Source of the DNA: Filosporella fistucella
Lineage: Eukaryota; Ascomycota; Leotiomycetes; Helotiales
Assembly (NCBI GenBank): GCA_030077755.1
Contig: JAQJZZ010000012.1
Coordinates: forward strand, 1,178,001-1,242,000
Length of the DNA: 64,000 nucleotides
Reading direction: 5' to 3'
Below, in pieces: positions 47,791 through 59,724 of the stretch. The translations under genes were made by a program, and so were the position numbers. Each line of letters opens with the position of its first letter. Within the stretch, counting starts at the first letter, position 1. The notes under the pieces are model-generated. The model did no database searches. It was not told the origin of the DNA and worked only from the letters and a program-made list of their open reading frames with translations.

Positions 47791-49644
47791 CTAGGATCTC
47801 TTGTGCTTCTTTGAAGATCGAATCCATCTCCTTGATAGTGAATCTTTCAAGATCGAGCTGCACGTAAATCTCGCCGTTTTGCCACTGTCTTCTTCAACTG
47901 CATCAATCTTCAGGTCGCCGTCCACATCGATCTCGAATATAATACTGATCTTCACTCCGCCCGCGACTTTATTTGGGATGTTTTTGAGTTCAAGGATCCC
48001 CAATACCTGATTCATCTTTGTTACCAGTTTTTCGCCTGTTATAATAGTGATTAGGGCCTTCTCTTTTTCATCCAACGCAGTCGTAAATATTCTTGATTTC
48101 CTCATGGGAAGAACTGTTCCACCGTGAATCACCCTCTCGAAGCCGCCCCCAAGCACTCCCACACCCAAACTCAAAGGGACAACATCCATCAAGTACGAGT
48201 AGACAGCGTCATAATCGTCGGACAGAAGATGAGCTTGTCGAGCAGCTCCGTATGCCACAGCCTCTTCGGGTGAGAAACATTCTGCCTGTAGGATTTTCTT
48301 CCCTGCAAAGACAGTTTCCAGGACAGGCCGGACAACCTCTGGCTTTAATGAAGACCCAGCATACACGATGGCATTGATATCTTTTCCTCAATCTTTGAAT
48401 TCACAAGATTCGTTCGAATCATGGCTTCGATTTTATCACGTGCCGTTTTATGTTTGAGATGTTGGCTTTCCAGACGCCTATCGCCCAAGCCTGGATCGGT
48501 CGCTCGCCCAGTGATCTCCAAGAGGCCATTCAGAACAGATATAACAACAACATTTGAGTCCTGCTCCTCGAGTGTGTAGATCAAGAAATTGTCACAGAAT
48601 TGGTCATTCCCCTTTCCACGTCTTGTGACGAGACTATCAATATGATATGCAAGACCGGCAGCCTTTTCTTCGGATATGATTTGTATCACATCTAGCTAGG
48701 AAATTACGGCAGCTTCAAGAATCAACTTTCTCTAGGAATCACCGAAGTAGGAAGGGACAGAGATGACGGTCGAAGAGACTGTCTTGTTGAATTGTATCGT
48801 AGCCATTTCTGTGAGATGGCTGACGTAGGAGGAGAGCAAGTCAATAGGATTCAAATACCGCGATTCTTCACCAATGTTATGTTTGACTGAAATTTTGTTT
48901 TCGTGGTTTACGAAAGCGTAGGAGCCTGACCTTAAATCAACTTGGAGATTGTGTTCATCAACCTAGAAATATGAATATGTGAGCATACAAATGCACGCCA
49001 TTACCTTAGGTCAAATAAGGCGATTTCCGAATCAACTGTGGTTTGTTCTACCGCCTCAGAACCCACCAGTAGAGCACCAAGAGTATCGAGGCCGGCATAG
49101 AACGGAATTTTGCTGCGGTTTTCATGGTCTGCGATAATTTCGAATGTGTTGTGCACAAACTTGAAACCCGAGTGTAGCCTCTCCCAAGTCCAATGGTAAT
49201 GACTGCCACAAAGTTAGTACAGAGCTTGAAATCTAAGTTCTTTGATTGTCACTTTCCTTGGTGATGGGATTCATTGTCATATTAGTAATATGTGAAATGC
49301 TCCGAGACCATAGCAAAGAGAAGAACACCCACGCATACTACCACCGAGAGCACACTGAATGTCTTCGGGGTGGTCATCTCTTTTGGCAGAAAGGTAGATT
49401 GTGAATTGCGACGATAAATTGATATCAAAATCCCAGACAGCTGGGGAAATTGCTGACTCATTTCATGCTGTCGAGAGGTAGAACAGGAACAGGAACATGC
49501 CAGGACAGGGTACATCACAACGCTGATGAGCTCAAATTCAGAGTCGACAACGCGATTGCACTCTCTATATAGAGAAATCTCAATCTCTGACGTATAAATT
49601 TTTGAGTTGTAGTCATATCTGTACTTTGGATCGGCCGAGGACAT
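47791..49644 (-). pseudogene. Degenerate Hsp70 (BiP-like) pseudogene
   Basis: On the minus strand, Hsp70 segments appear in order but in different frames: FEIIADHENRSKIPF, LLVGSEAVEQ, YLNPIDLLSSYVSHL, SSTVISVPSYFGDS, IISEEKAAGLAY, VVVISVLNGLLEITG, VYAGSSLKPEVV, FSPEEAVAYGAARQA, DVVPLSLGVGVLGGGFERVI and KNIPNKVAGGVKISIIFEID. Breaks include stops at 48732-48734 and 48696-48698 in one frame, frameshifts near 49170 and 48385, and loss of the usual DLGTTYS start (only IGLGRGYTR remains). An open frame at 49644-49282 with one hydrophobic helix (SVLSVVVCVGVLLFAMV) may be the former N-terminal anchor. The TAG at 48734 replaces an expected CAG, a C-to-T change. Distinct from the intact Hsp70-like gene at 23.2 kb. 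Confidence 0.85.
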
Positions 49645-50129
49645 TGTAAATATGCTAAATACTTACATCCGCATATGAACAGGAATCTACTAGAATTATT
49701 TCCCGGCCTCGAACTTCCCAAAGACATCACTTATCTAATCGTGGAAATCGAAAATCATTATACAATGCAAGCCATGACAGACTTGAATAATTGGAAGCAC
49801 TCCAGTTCACGGCAAAACATGATCAGCACTTGCGGCCAGGTCGGCCCTGGTATCCGAATTGACAGATACTAAGTGATTGGAACTACAGGAGGCAGCTATT
49901 TCATAGCACAATTGAAAGATAAAATGTAGGCAACGATAATTGAAACGCCGCCGCGTAGTTCGAAACTTGTTTCTAGGCAGCATTCGGAATTGTAGATAAA
50001 TCAAAGGTTCTCCCGCTTTCTAGTAAATTTTTACTGATTTAATTATCATTTTAATATTGTTGAAGAAAATTGGTCGGGATCCCAGCCAAGAATATAAGTA
50101 ATTTGTGTAGCCACAACCAGGTTGCAACA
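49645..50129. other. Intergenic
   Basis: About 480 bases containing the promoter of the SnoaL-like gene; nothing else recognised. Confidence 0.55.
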
Positions 50130-50603
50130 ATGGCCGATGCGTCAACGAGCTCCAGAGCCACCTTCGCCGATTCACCAGAAAGTCTTTCTGCAGCCATCAA
50201 TAGCTTCTTCTCCGGCAAACCTGAAGACACGGAAGCCGATCTATCCAAACTTTTCACGCCGACCTTCACTCAACGGGACGATGAAAATGGCCCTTCAGGA
50301 TCCCGCGATTTCCCCGGCTTTGTAAGACATATTCGATGGCTTCGCGAAATTCTACCTCCTGGAGCGGTCAATGTCAAGGTTACTCATTACTTGCGGGAGG
50401 GTAATCAGATTGCCGAGAGACATTCTGGTGATCCGATGTTGATGCCTGATGGGAGTACGGTTTTTGGAGAGACGTTTATGTGGATTGAACTTGCTGATGA
50501 CGGGCGTATTGAGGGGGTTGTGGAGACTGTAAGGAAGACTATCATCCCGCCAAAGGAGGGACAGGATGATAATGGTAGCAATGATCCGACAATTCAGAAT
50601 TGA
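50130..50603 (+). CDS. SnoaL/NTF2-like protein
   Basis: Single exon, 157 aa, from the ATG at 50130 (GCAACAATGGCC). The layout fits the NTF2-like cone fold: an N-terminal helix (SLSAAINSFFSGK), DLSKLFTPTFTQRDDENGPSG, the FPGFVRHIRWLREILP helix, and then strands VKVTHYLREGNQIAERHSG, STVFGETFMWIELADDGRI and VVETVRKT. SnoaL-like proteins include polyketide cyclases and small hydrolases, but many fungal members have no known activity. No secretion signal. No partner genes adjacent. Confidence 0.75.
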   Translation: MADASTSSRATFADSPESLSAAINSFFSGKPEDTEADLSKLFTPTFTQRDDENGPSGSRDFPGFVRHIRWLREILPPGAVNVKVTHYLREGNQIAERHSGDPMLMPDGSTVFGETFMWIELADDGRIEGVVETVRKTIIPPKEGQDDNGSNDPTIQN

Positions 50604-52163
50604 TGATCACCATAGAAATGAGGTATATAATTGTATTTTCTATGCCATCTTTATTCAAAGTCTCGGTGGAAAACCAACATGATCGATCTGCCTTTCTACG
50701 TGCGTGCAAAATAAAGTGTGCTATACTTACTGAAACTCATACTATTGGCAAATCGAGCAATTGTACATATACAATGCCCATTCCCAGATCGAGAGATAGT
50801 CTCACCTCTCGCAGTACAAGACTTGATTTCGTCGACCTACGACGTGATCTCGACCCCCGCCAGCCTGGAGTGGCTCACTAGCTGAAAGTTAGGGGCAAGT
50901 CAGATTACCAAAAAGATTCGTAAAATTGGAGTGTGGTTGCCGTATCAGAATGCGGGAAGCTCAACTAGAAACTTAACGGAAAGGTGGAAATTTAGTATCT
51001 TAAAAACTAGCCTGACCACGGACTTCATTTGCCATTGTGCATTGTACAAATAGTATTGTGTATTCCGTGTCCCGAACATGAACTTTCATGCTTCTCCAAG
51101 CAAATGGAACTTGCTCTACGCTGCACAAGAAGTGTGCGTTTCTCTTTCGTTTTTTTATCAGCAGATATCTGGTTTGATCTGGTTTCATCTGATCTGATCT
51201 GATCGACCCTCTCCCACTTCGACGTCTCAACCCAGGCCGCTTCAGAGGTAGCAAATACTTCAGCTTGGTGAGGTAGAGTTGCCAAACTTGTCCAAATCTA
51301 CACTTCGAAATTTTTTCGGCAGTGAAGATTGCACCTTCGGAACGAAAGTCCCACGAATTCGAGAAGGAGAGTAGAACATACTGTTGAGTTTTCATGTTGA
51401 ATTACCCCACTACTTCCTCGCTTGGGCGCTGCTGAGTCAGCCGTTATTCCCTCATGCTTCTTTTTATTTTTCGGTGTTTTCTTTCATGTCACTTTTCAAC
51501 TTCTCCCATGTTGTCTTTTCCATCACTGGAAAATAACTTATACGTCTTTTGATATAATCAGCGAATAGGACCAACCATATGACTGAGTCGACCATTGTAT
51601 ACTGACCCTCCAACAAAGTTAACCAATACTGCAAGTATGTTCTGCCATTCGGTAGGTGGATCATTTCCCCGCCTCCGTGTTCAGCCTGAGAAAGCGCGAC
51701 CTCTTTCGGAACAACTATGAGGTTACATTAGTCGAGATCTCCACACTTCGGCACCCACGCCTTTGCAGTATTCTCGCGAATAGCCTCATTCTGATCCGGA
51801 GAAGCAGATCCGTGCCCTCGTACCAGACCGAAAAGCACTCCATCAGCTCGGACTCGGCTCCCACAATCTTCGTAACCTTAACCTAATCTCAAATGCCTTC
51901 CCGACTTCCCCTGCCGCTCCAATGGCTGCTCTCCATACAAATTCGGGGTAATCAGTCCCTGCTAGATTATTCCCAGTACATGGATTGACATCTGCTCATC
52001 TGTCAATCCGATGCGAGAATGGAGGGAAAATATTTTGATTCTCATGTTCGACATCGCTTGTAAAAGGTTATGTCTCTTCCACCATGTTCATAAATGAAGC
52101 AGACTTGCTCGATCTAAGGCAATGTCCTGGAATGCAATTCTGATTAATTTTTGAACACATGTC
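50604..52163. other. Intergenic
   Basis: About 1.56 kb with no supportable gene. A short GATCT-type repeat (TCTGATCTGATCTGATC) lies at 51188-51204. Some sequence at 51656-51900 is open but has no family signal. Confidence 0.5.
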
Positions 52164-54087
52164 ATGATGCTCATCGATATTACAAGAGCCAGTGCTCTGG
52201 CACTTGCCATCTTGCATTGCGTCTCTGCGCAGCAATCTGTATGGGGCCAATGTAAGTGGAATCATCCTTTGAGACGACCCAGTACTGATCACAAGGTTAG
52301 GTGGTGGAATAGGCTGGTCAGGTCTAACGACCTGTGCTTCAGGATCTTGCTGCGTGTATAGTAACGACTATTACTCGCAATGTCTCCCTGGAAACTGTGC
52401 AGCATCAAGCAGCTCTGCTAAACCGACGACTTTGACCAGTGTTGCATCAACAAAGACGTCGAGTAGCACTACTGTTAAATCAACAAATCTAAGCAGTGTT
52501 GTCTCTACCAAAGCATCCAGCATCGTATCAACTGCCCAGTCCTCGTCCAAAGTATCGTCTTCCTCCACTCGTACTGCCTCGGCAGCTACGGGAACGTTTA
52601 CCAACCCTGTTTTGTACGAAGATTTTGCGGACAATGATATTTTCCGTGTCGATGACGCATATTACTATTCTGCGTCAAACATGCATTTCAGTCCTGGAGC
52701 CCCAATTTTGAGATCCTACGATCTTGTCAACTGGGAATTCGTCGGTCACTCAGTTCCCACCTTGAGTTTCGGCTCCAACTATGACTTGGCTGGAAACTCA
52801 TCAGCATACCGAAGAGGTACTTGGGCATCGACCATGCGATATCGGAAAAGCAACGACAAATGGTACTGGATTGGTTGTGTGGATTTTTGGAATACCTACA
52901 TTTACACTGCGCCTCAAGCGGGAGGACCATGGACTCAATCTGCCAGCATGCCCGGCAATTGTTACTATGACTGTGGCCTCCTAATTGACGACGACGACAC
53001 AATGTACGTCGTATATGGAGCAACGAACGTCAGTGTAGCGCAATTGGCACCGGATGGACTGAGCCAGGTCAAATCCCAGCACGTCTTCGACGCTGGAGAT
53101 GTACCAAGAAATGGCATCGAGGGTAACCGGCTTTACAAAAGGAATGGCTTATACTATGTGCTCGACGACGACAGTCAGGGAACGACTGTCATTTGGAAGG
53201 CCACAAGTCCTTTCGGCCCATATACGCACAAAATTCTTGTTGACAATATCAGCTCTCCCGTTCCAGGCGGCGGAACCCTTGACCAAGGCAGTCTGATTGA
53301 AACACAAAATGGAGATTGGTACTTCATGTCGTTCTCATGGGCATATCCTTCAGGTCGTCTGCCGGTTCTCGCACCCGTGACATGGGGTAGCGATGGCTTT
53401 CCTATTCTGACAACCGATTCTGCTGGTGGATGGGGAAAGTCATATCCAAATCCTCTACCCTCTCACCCCTTGGCGAGCTGGACTGGCACAGATACATTCA
53501 AGGGCACTCAACTCGGAGTTGCATGGGAATGGAACCATAATCCAGACACGACAAAGTACGCTGTCAATAACGGCTTAACACTTTCTACAGCTACTGTCAC
53601 CAACGATATTTTCCACGCTCGCAACACACTTACTCATCGCCTCCACGGCGAATTTCCAGTTGGAACCGTTGCGATTGACTTCACCAATGCCGCAGATGGA
53701 GATGTCGTAGGTTTATCAGCCTTCCGGGACGTGACATCCTGGATTGGTATCATTCGCAATGGAACCAGCTACAGCATCCAAGTACGAGCAGATGCTACCC
53801 AGGACCCTGGAACTTGGGACACTACCAGCACTGGTGTAGTGACAGCTACAGCGGCGATTCCTGGCCGCAAAGTTTGGTTCCGTGTCTCTATCGATGCAAG
53901 AGCGAGTGGCACGAAGCTTGCACAGTATTCATATAGTACTGATGGAACCAGCTTCGCTCAACTTGGTCCGGCAGCGAAAGTTTCGTCTGGCTGGGAGATC
54001 TTCATGGGATACCGCTTCGGGATATTCAACTTCGCGACGAAGGCCCTTGGTGGGTCTGCTTTTATCAGCCAATTTACCAGTGCTTGA
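52164..54087 (+). CDS. CBM1-glycoside hydrolase family 43 enzyme
   Basis: Exons 52164-52251 and 52301-54087; the intron (GTAAGT..GTTAG) splits the first CBM1 cysteine codon, and the product is 624 aa. Signal peptide, residues 1-22 (..ALAILHCVSA), then a fungal cellulose-binding module (VWGQCGGIGWSG, CCVYSNDYYSQCLPGNC). A Ser/Thr linker of about 60 residues follows. The GH43 five-bladed propeller starts at NPVLYEDFADNDIFR (base Asp), with DCGLLIDDDDTMYVVYG (pKa-modulating Asp) and GIEGNRLYKRNGLYYVL (acid Glu). From about residue 430 comes a concanavalin-like C-terminal domain, as in beta-xylosidases and arabinofuranosidases. Secreted hemicellulose degradation is the expected role. Confidence 0.93.
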
Positions 54088-54572
54088 AGCGGTTTTGGAA
54101 CTTTCTTGTACATAGTGTCAGGTGGAAAAGTCTCACGTACGGTAGCAAATGAAGGAGATTCATCATTCGTTTGAGAGCAGCAATTTTGCGATCCTGTCCG
54201 AAATACCGAGACAACCAGTACATAGTATTTTTGTAGTGAAATTTCAGTTTATATATCAAAAGGTTGAGACTGCTATTTGGCTTTCATTCTAGAAATCATC
54301 GCCACAATCTGATAAGCTCATTTGTCCATCCACTCTAAACCTCAGGATCGACCACCGTCCTAACGCAGAGGTTCATTGAGACGCTCTTGAAGCACGTGGT
54401 AATGATTGCATATTGGCTTGTTCAAAACTGGTATCGCAGACCAAAAGCCTTCCTCGCGTGTATTTCACACCTCTCTTGTCCTCTTCCCCGAGGTTTTACA
54501 AACAGACAAGGAGTTTTATAATCTACTATACACTGCAAGAGCGACATTCTGCGTTTCTTGATAGTTATTTGA
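54088..54572. other. Convergent 3' intergenic region
   Basis: About 485 bases between the GH43 and carboxylase gene ends; nothing recognised. Confidence 0.6.
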
Positions 54573-56694
54573 TCATAACTTAGACGCGCTACTTTCAAGC
54601 TCTGCAACAAGTACTCCCTCCCCAATATCATCACCTTCTTCTCCTTCATAGATCCATATAACTTTCCCTCCTTTGTTCGCCCTTATCTCCAATTCCATCT
54701 TCATCTGTCTGACTATAGCTACTGTATCCCCCTTACTAATCTCATCACCTTCGTCAACCATAATCTCCATCAGCTTTCCAGCAAAGGGTATTATAATATG
54801 ATTCTGATTTCCTGGATCACCACGTCTGTGAGTGGCTGCGCTAGAAAGCGAGCCGAATGAGGCTGTTGTTGAAGCCAGGGTCATTAAATACGGTGTCGGA
54901 GCCTTGGAGTCTGGAGTTGTGTACATTATGGATGCAGTGAGAGATGATGGGAACTCGTTGCGAAGCACACGAGTGAGCTGAAGATGGGATGGTGCTGGTT
55001 TGGCTTCCCCCTTTTGAGACTCCTGCGGGGTAAGCGAGATAGACCATGCGTCTCCTTTTCGAAATATAACGTTTGAGGCTGCTGCTCCTGTCGAACTTGA
55101 ACTGTTCAAAGATTTATATACTGCGTTATTGGATCTTTGGGACATTATCTGCTTGCCAGAATTCAAGATGGCATCGATATTCGTTTCTAACCAGGTTGTG
55201 TCGCAGGACTGTCCCGCGAAATCATCACTTGCCACGATTCCCCGCAGCACGTCTAGACTCGTCTTTATCCCGTCGATGTAGGTATCAGCCAAGGCTCTTT
55301 TCGCTTTTCTGACAGTATCCTCCCAGGTAGGTGCAGTAATGATGATCTTCGCTATCAATGAATCAAAATCGGTGCCAACAATCGCCGTTTGATTTGAGAG
55401 TAAATGACTGTCAACTCTGATTCCATTTCCGGATGGGAATCGAAACGAGCTGATTTTCCCTACGCTCAACGACCAATCACTGAAAACGTCTTCTGCTGTG
55501 ACTCGAAGTTGCAGTGAGTAGAGAGGTGGAGGTGTAGATGGATCACGCGAAAGCCTGGATATTGGGAGTGAGGACATTGGACAACCTTGTGCTAGGAGAA
55601 GTTGGATTTGAACAAGATCAATCCCCATTGCAATTGATTCGGTGATTGTATGTTCTACCTGTAGCCTTGGATTTACTTCTAGGAAGTAGAATTCGGGTGG
55701 GGTTTGGCGAACAAGAAACTCGAACGTTCCAAGAGAAGAGTAATTGACCTAAACAGTATTATAATTAGGAGCGTGAGAGACAAACAGTAAGTCGGGAAGA
55801 CTTTGAGGTAGAATCTAGGGAGGGTCACAGTTCTAGGATTACTTGCCTTTTTTGCCATCCTCAAAGCTGCATTGATTACCTCACCAACCAGTTTCCGGTC
55901 TAGTATCGAGCTTGGAGCAAATTCCACAACCTTTTGAAATCTTCTCTGAATACTACATTCTCGTTCCCAAAGATGGCGAACATTGCCATTCCCATCACCT
56001 AGAATTTGAACCTCAACATGTCGAAATCCATCAATTGCCGCTTTTTCAGCGAACGCTTTTCCACTTGGACTTTCCTGCAAAGCTCTCTCTGCAAGTGAAG
56101 CCAAATCCTTCTCTTGTCTCACGATCCTGATACCCCTTCCACCTCCGCCGTCAACAGCCTTAATGATAATTGGATATCCAACTAAAGAAGCAAATTTTTG
56201 TAGTTCTACAAATTCGCTTGTTGGATCTTTAAGAGCTGGAAGAACAGGTACTTGGCATTCTTCCGCGAGTAGCCGTGCTTGTAACTTATCACCAGTTCTC
56301 GCCAGGATTTCTGCACCTGGGCCTATGACCAATGCCCCAGCTTCATCCCACATGCGGCTAGCAAACTCATGTGATTCGGACAAGAATCCGTAGCCTGGAT
56401 GAATGGTGTCGATTCTGTATTTCTTGACAATCTCAATGAGCTCTGTGATATTCATATAAGATGCTGGTGAATCAAGCTGGATGGCTTGGGCCGAGCCGAC
56501 AGTATGAGAAGCATCGTTTGTGGTGTAAATCGCATAAGTCTCTATATATAATTCTCTAGCGGTTGAGATGATCCGAGTTGCGATCTCTCCTCTTCCTCTG
56601 TTTAGCATCAATGTCCCAAAATAATAAGATTATGCGCTTACCTATTCGCAACCAGTAGCCGCTTTATTGGTCTTTCGTGTGCCGTTGGAGACAT
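54573..56694 (-). CDS. Biotin-dependent acyl-CoA carboxylase, alpha subunit
   Basis: Exons 56694-56642, 56591-55847, 55748-54573; 1974 bases, 657 aa. The small first exon supplies MSPTAHERPIKRLLVAN and joins RGEIATRIISTARE, the biotin carboxylase N-terminus. ATP-grasp signatures follow: HPGYGFLSE, IIKAVDGGGGRGIR, HVEVQILGDG and FLEVNPRLQVEHT. The C-terminal biotinyl domain has RQMKMEL with the biotin-carrying Lys near residue 614. The second intron is GC-AG (AAAAAG|GCAAGT). There is no obvious mitochondrial presequence. It lies head-to-head with the carboxyltransferase gene at 57031, so the two are the halves of one enzyme. Substrate (acetyl-, propionyl- or another acyl-CoA) is not determinable here. 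Confidence 0.92.
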
Positions 56695-57030
56695 TGGGTG
56701 CTTGGAATAATGATTACCAAACAATTATGTGAATTCTTAATAAATTCACCACATCAAAGGAACACGAAAATGGCGGGGGCAAGAAGTTCAAGCTGGGACG
56801 AGATAATTGCAACTCATCGTGTACTGCACATCGTCCCGAGCCTTAAGGTCACATTTGCCCCTCCATTGCCGACCTCCCCCACCAAATGGCGGGGAAAGCT
56901 GCCGAGGCAAAATCTGGGCTCTATATCTCTAACGCTTGCTTTCTCCTGTCTGCTTATACAATGCATTCTATACAAAGATAAGACTCCAAATTCTCGGTGT
57001 CTATCTATAATTATATCAGCCTGCAGCATA
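56695..57030. promoter_or_regulatory. Bidirectional promoter of the acyl-CoA carboxylase pair
   Basis: A 336-base spacer between divergent starts of the two carboxylase subunits, the natural place for shared control. An upstream in-frame extension of the beta gene crosses it (from 56677) but the ATG at 57031 begins the conserved protein. No specific operator recognised. Confidence 0.65.
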
Positions 57031-58796
57031 ATGACTAAGAATGAAGGCCAAAAATCAAACAAAAGTGCCACAGAACGGCTCTCCCAGGTAGCCAGTCATG
57101 TAGCTCCCCCGAAGAAGCGACGACCACCCAAGACCAAGGACGAGCTTCCAGCAGATTATTCTGACATCCTTGGGCAACTTGATTCTCTGAGAAAAATAGC
57201 CAGCACCCCAGACACCAAAAACAAGGGTTACGTCCGTCAGAAGCAAGCAGGTAAATTATGGGTTCGCGAAAGAGTGCTGGCTTTGCTGGATGAAAGCAGC
57301 TTTCGAGAAGTAGGTTCTGTTTCTGGAACCGTAGAGTGGAAGAAGCTTGGAGGGAATAAAGAGGGGCCTTCATCTTATATACCGAGCAATAATGTGCAAG
57401 GTTTTGGGACTTTAAGAGGTAGAAAAGTGGTGTTTACTGCAGACGACTTTTCGATTCGAGCAGGTCATGCTGACGGTGCATTGATGGAAAAGACAATATA
57501 TATGGAGAAAACGGCGATTGCTCTGAGGTTGCCCAACATCAAGCTAGTGGATGGCTCTTCCGGGGGAGGGTCGGTAACAACGATAAAAACAGCTGGGTTT
57601 TCATACATACCTCCGATGCCCTCATTCAAGTATGTTGTTCGACAGCTGAATATGGGAATTCCAAATCTAGGAGCTGTTCTTGGACCGGCAATTGGCCTGG
57701 GTGCTGCCAGAGTGGTAGCTTGTCACTTTTCGGTCATGGCAGCAGACATTGGTGCTCTTTTCAATGCTGGACCAAAAGTGGTAGCAGGTAAGTAAGATCT
57801 GGAAACATTACTACTGTACTGATTTCTACAGGTGCTACGTTCGAGGAAGGACTGAGCTTTGCCGATCTCGGTGGGCCATCCATGCATTGTACTAATGGTA
57901 CCATCGACAATCTTGCAGCAAACGAGGAGGAATGCTTTGAACAAATACGAAATATCCTGAGCTACTTGCCAAACTCTGGTAGTTCTTTGCCGCCAACCAT
58001 ATCATCAGATGACCCAGCAGCGAGACAGTGTGAGGAGCTTCGTACAATTATCCCTCGACGGAAAGCACGTACGTACGATCCAAAGAAAATCATCACGACA
58101 GTCGTAGATGTAGGAAGTTGGTTTGAGATTGGGGGGCTGTGGGGAACCACAGCAATTGTTGGACTCGCTCGACTGGTTGGTCGTCCAGTTGGAATCATCT
58201 CCTTGAATTGCGAAGTCAATGCTGGTGCATTGGACGCTGCTGGCAGCCAGAAAATCACGAGGCACTTGAAATTTTGCGATATCTTCAACATACCGATTCT
58301 TCAATTTGTTGATGTCCCAGGGTATGCCATTGGGACTGTGGCAGAGCGTACAGCAACGATGAGACACGGCGTCAATCTGGCGGCAACATATTATTCTACA
58401 ACGACACCGGTCTTCAGTGTAGTAACCAGAAGGGTATATGGTGTAGCTGGGGGTATAATGTTAGACTGCAGAGATCCCCGGATGAGAGTAGCCTGGCCAA
58501 GTGGTGAATGGGGAAGTCTTCCACTTGATGGAGGAATAGAAGTCGGTCATGCTGCAGAGTTGAAGAGAGCTGAAGCAAGTGGCAAGCGAGAAGAGCTTTA
58601 CAAAGAGTTAGAGGAGGAGTATACTCGATTGATGAACCCAGTACGGACGGCAAATGCTTTTGGTGTAGAAGAGATCATTGACCCTGCTGTAACTCGACAG
58701 ATTGCAGCGGAATGGCTGAAGCACGTGTACCAGGAGCTTCTCCCAATGCGTTTACTGGATCGAGCTAATGGCAAGATCAATCCTGTATTCTACTGA
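57031..58796 (+). CDS. Biotin-dependent acyl-CoA carboxylase, beta subunit (carboxyltransferase)
   Basis: Exons 57031-57787 and 57832-58796; 1722 bases, 573 aa. The N-terminal 55 residues are Lys/Arg-rich (PPKKRRPPKTK). Then come the carboxyltransferase domains: RERVLALLDESSFREVG, VVFTADDFSIRAGHADGAL, LVDGSSGGGSVTT, GLGAARVVACHFSVMAADIG, LGGPSMHCTNGTIDN and, in the second half, VVDVGSWFEIGGLWG, FVDVPGYAIG, RRVYGVAGGIM (oxyanion glycines) and VAWPSGEWGSLPLDGGIE. The sequence is of the PccB/bacterial acyl-CoA carboxylase type. It transfers CO2 from carboxybiotin on the alpha subunit, encoded divergently at 56694, to an acyl-CoA. Cytosolic location is inferred from lack of a clear presequence. 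Confidence 0.9.
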
Positions 58797-59297
58797 GCAT
58801 GAAAACAGATGTAGAACTGAGAAAGAAGAGAAAAAGGCAGGATCTCTTGGGTGTGTCAATCATCTCAAAGGCGTTGATTGAAGTTAAGATTTCACGATTT
58901 TCCAGGATGAAGAGGCAGACGAGTGTTTATTGAGGTGTAGAATGGGCAACATTTGCAGGCTGAATGAAACACACAACACTGGTTCTACCTCGAAGTCAAT
59001 CATAAGACGAAACGTATGGATTTAATAATAGTGTTATTGTTGTCATCTAGTTTTCCTTAAAAGTCTGTGAGTGGACCTGGTACCTGACCTGATTTCTTGG
59101 TCCTGCATGCATGTGCCTACGTCACCTTGCCCCTTAGCGAAGCCAACGAGAATCCAAGACAGACACTCTGGCACAGTATTTATCTCCAAGTAACTGCTTC
59201 AGCTCACTTGCCTCTTACAACAATTCCAGATCGACTCGAATACTCGAAAAAGAACAACTTCACATACAATTTCATCAAACAACTTCATCACTTCAAT
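58797..59297. other. Intergenic
   Basis: About 500 bases with the 3' flank of the carboxylase beta gene and the promoter/5' UTR of the Pmp3 gene. A leader with ACAACTTCACATAC precedes the ATG at 59298. Confidence 0.55.
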
Positions 59298-59724
59298 ATG
59301 GGTGCTGTTTCTGCTCTCTTCTTGGTGCTTATCACCTTACTCTGTTAGTTCCCCGCGGTCTGCTGCACATGCGATGCTAACATCAAACAGTGCCACCTGT
59401 CGGTGTCTGGATGATCTCAGGATGCGGTGCTGACTTTTTTATCAACATCTGCTTGACATTACTTGGGTAAGTGCAACACCTTACGGCTGTCTGTCGGGAT
59501 TGTCCTGCCCTCGATAGCATTCCTTGTTTGCGAGCCACTTCTAATAACATTATAGCTACATCCCAGGCCACATCCACGCATTCTACCTCGAATATGTCTA
59601 CTTTGATCGTAAAGAACAAGCACGCGAAGGGCGCTTCACTGCTGCTCGTGCCCCAGGAATCTACAGCGAGAGAGTTCAAAGTGGTGGCCACGGATATGGC
59701 ACAATTGTTCAACCAGTCAATTAA
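59298..59724 (+). CDS. Plasma membrane proteolipid 3 family (Pmp3)
   Basis: Three small exons, 59298-59343, 59391-59466 and 59556-59724; 291 bases, 96 aa. The core is the family signature: a first membrane segment (AVSALFLVLITLLL), PPVGVWMISGCGADFFINIC, and a second segment ending LLGYIPGHIHAFYLEYVYF. The C-terminal extension (DRKEQAREGRFTAARAPGIY..) is typical of longer fungal members. Yeast Pmp3 tunes plasma-membrane potential and tolerance to cations; that role is inferred here. The many tiny exons hide it from simple frame scanning. Confidence 0.95.

Noticed and set aside
47791..48366. A short functional Hsp70-like C-terminal protein
   Set aside because: It continues a larger Hsp70 reading with stops and frameshifts upstream, so it is part of a pseudogene.
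55679..56611. Biotin carboxylase starting with MLNRGRGEIA
   Set aside because: That start lies in an intron; the first exon at 56694-56642 restores the family's VANRGEIATR sequence.
56677..57030. N-terminal extension of the carboxyltransferase
   Set aside because: The extension has no conservation pattern, crosses the shared promoter, and a good ATG at 57031 precedes the conserved domain.
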